A stretch of 6,153 bases of DNA from Paludibacteraceae bacterium (GTDB lineage Bacteria; Bacteroidota; Bacteroidia; Bacteroidales; Paludibacteraceae): NCBI GenBank assembly GCA_018055865.1, contig JAGPGR010000122.1, positions 1 to 6,153 on the forward strand. Direction: 5' to 3'. Under the pieces are notes generated by a model. The model did no database searches, was not told the DNA's origin, and saw nothing but the letters and a program-made list of their open reading frames with translations. Made by a program: the position numbers and the translations under genes. Every line of letters begins with the position of its first letter. Within the stretch, counting starts at the first letter, position 1. Of this stretch, positions 5,710 through 6,153 are shown one piece after another.

Positions 5710-5949
5710 TTATACGTATAAAAAACCTTTTTCGGCCGCTTGTTTTATAGCAGCGTCTAACCCTTTTTTGTTGATAGTGCGAAGTCCGGCAGCTGAAATT
5801 TTCAGGCTTATCCACATATCCTGTTCTACCCAGTAGAACTTTTTGTTGAACAAGTTTACATCAAAACGACGTTTTGTGTGACGTTTTGAATGCGATACGT
5901 TGTTTCCAACCATTGCTTTTTTTCCGGTGATTTGACAAATTTTTGACAT
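5710..5949 (-). CDS. rpmB: 50S ribosomal protein L28 (bL28), 79 aa
   Basis: A large-subunit ribosomal protein. The start [20 protein letters not shown], followed by [13 protein letters not shown], is the bL28 signature, and the end [17 protein letters not shown] fits the C-terminal helix. At 79 residues it is essentially the length of the E. coli protein (78). Zinc-binding L28 forms have CxxC near the start; here the second cysteine is a threonine (C5-Q-I-T8), so this is the zinc-free form. The frame stays open to an ATG at 5988, but those 13 extra residues are not part of the family and the ATG at 5949 gives the standard start. It is the first gene of the rpmB-rpmG-DUF4295 unit, with a strong predicted promoter about 50 bp upstream. 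Confidence 0.97.
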   Translation of the reverse strand: MSKICQITGKKAMVGNNVSHSKRHTKRRFDVNLFNKKFYWVEQDMWISLKISAAGLRTINKKGLDAAIKQAAEKGFLYV

Positions 5950-5998
5950 CTCTGTATCTCTTAAATTTTTCTTAATATTTTTTCTCAAAAACAGTGTG

Positions 5999-6030
5999 CA
6001 AAGGTAGAAATTTATTTTCTTTTCCGCAAA
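5999..6030 (-). promoter_or_regulatory. Predicted promoter of the rpmB-rpmG-DUF4295 unit
   Basis: On the minus strand, TTTG (6030-6027) is followed after exactly 20 bp by TACCTTTG (6006-5999), a perfect Bacteroidota housekeeping promoter. Transcription would begin near 5994, giving a leader of about 45 nt before the rpmB ATG. The leader is A/T-rich with no obvious hairpin, so no L28-binding autoregulatory site can be pointed to. Confidence 0.75.
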
Positions 6031-6153
6031 CTTTTTAAGTTCATATTTTATTTTTTGTGCGATTTAACAATAATCTCAGCTCATTAATGCTCATTTTCAG
6101 TCGAATAAATATTTAATACACTGTAAAATAATTTTCACAACAGCTCTTTGACC
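6031..6153. other. AT-rich intergenic DNA upstream of the rpmB promoter
   Basis: No gene is supported here. It contains a 7-bp direct repeat GCTCATT at 6079-6085 and 6089-6095, offset by 10 bp (about one helical turn), and a 10-bp palindrome TAAATATTTA at 6106-6115. At the right edge, plus-strand CTCTTTGAC includes TTTG (6147-6150), which could be the -33 box of a rightward promoter whose -7 box would lie outside the window. Confidence 0.5.

Noticed and set aside
5950..5988. N-terminal extension of rpmB by 13 residues
   Set aside because: bL28 proteins begin at MSK or MAK followed by C/V-x-x-TGK; the extra residues lie in what looks like the leader.
6041..6094. A 17-codon minus-strand open frame upstream of the rpmB promoter
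   Set aside because: It is very short, without promoter or conserved features, and ends upstream of the rpmB promoter; there is no support for it as a leader peptide.

Overview
The window looks like chromosomal DNA from a member of the Bacteroidota, most likely order Bacteroidales. Four things point there: the gene order rpmB-rpmG-DUF4295-ftsY with rimO and an HU-type gene downstream; the DUF4295 family, which I know only from that phylum; A/T-rich translation leaders with almost no Shine-Dalgarno sequences; and promoters of the Bacteroidota form TTTG-N20-TAnnTTTG. Every gene I can support lies on the minus strand, so transcription runs from high to low coordinates. The plus-strand open frames are shadows.

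Layout in transcription order. 6153-5950 is an AT-rich intergenic region holding a clear promoter (5999-6030). 5949-5337 is a compact ribosomal unit: rpmB (bL28), rpmG (bL33) and a 50-residue DUF4295 protein, closed by a strong hairpin terminator at 5280-5319. 5336-5155 is a spacer that also holds the ftsY promoter, whose -33 box sits at the terminator's edge, and an exact 14-bp tandem repeat in the leader. 5154-4204 is ftsY, the SRP receptor GTPase. 4162-2171 is an exported GH97 glycoside hydrolase with the residues of the retaining type. 2160-1834 is a 108-residue protein with two probable zinc sites and no known function. 1823-534 is rimO, which methylthiolates ribosomal protein S12. 480-199 is a divergent HU-family protein, followed 4 bp later by a second HU-type gene that runs off the left edge.

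Most genes serve translation and protein targeting: two or three ribosomal proteins, a ribosome modification enzyme and the SRP receptor, with HU-type chromatin proteins at the end. The periplasmic or secreted GH97 enzyme is the outsider: no SusC/SusD pair, sugar transporter or regulator is in view. Spacers from the GH97 gene onward are short (10, 10, 53 and 4 bp) with no terminator visible, so GH97, the zinc protein, rimO and the HU genes are probably at least partly co-transcribed.

I see no defence system, mobile element, CRISPR array, tRNA or rRNA, and no convincing new multi-gene system. The best leads are the placement of GH97 plus the zinc protein between ftsY and rimO, the uncharacterised zinc protein, the DUF4295 protein, and the compact terminator-promoter junction before ftsY.
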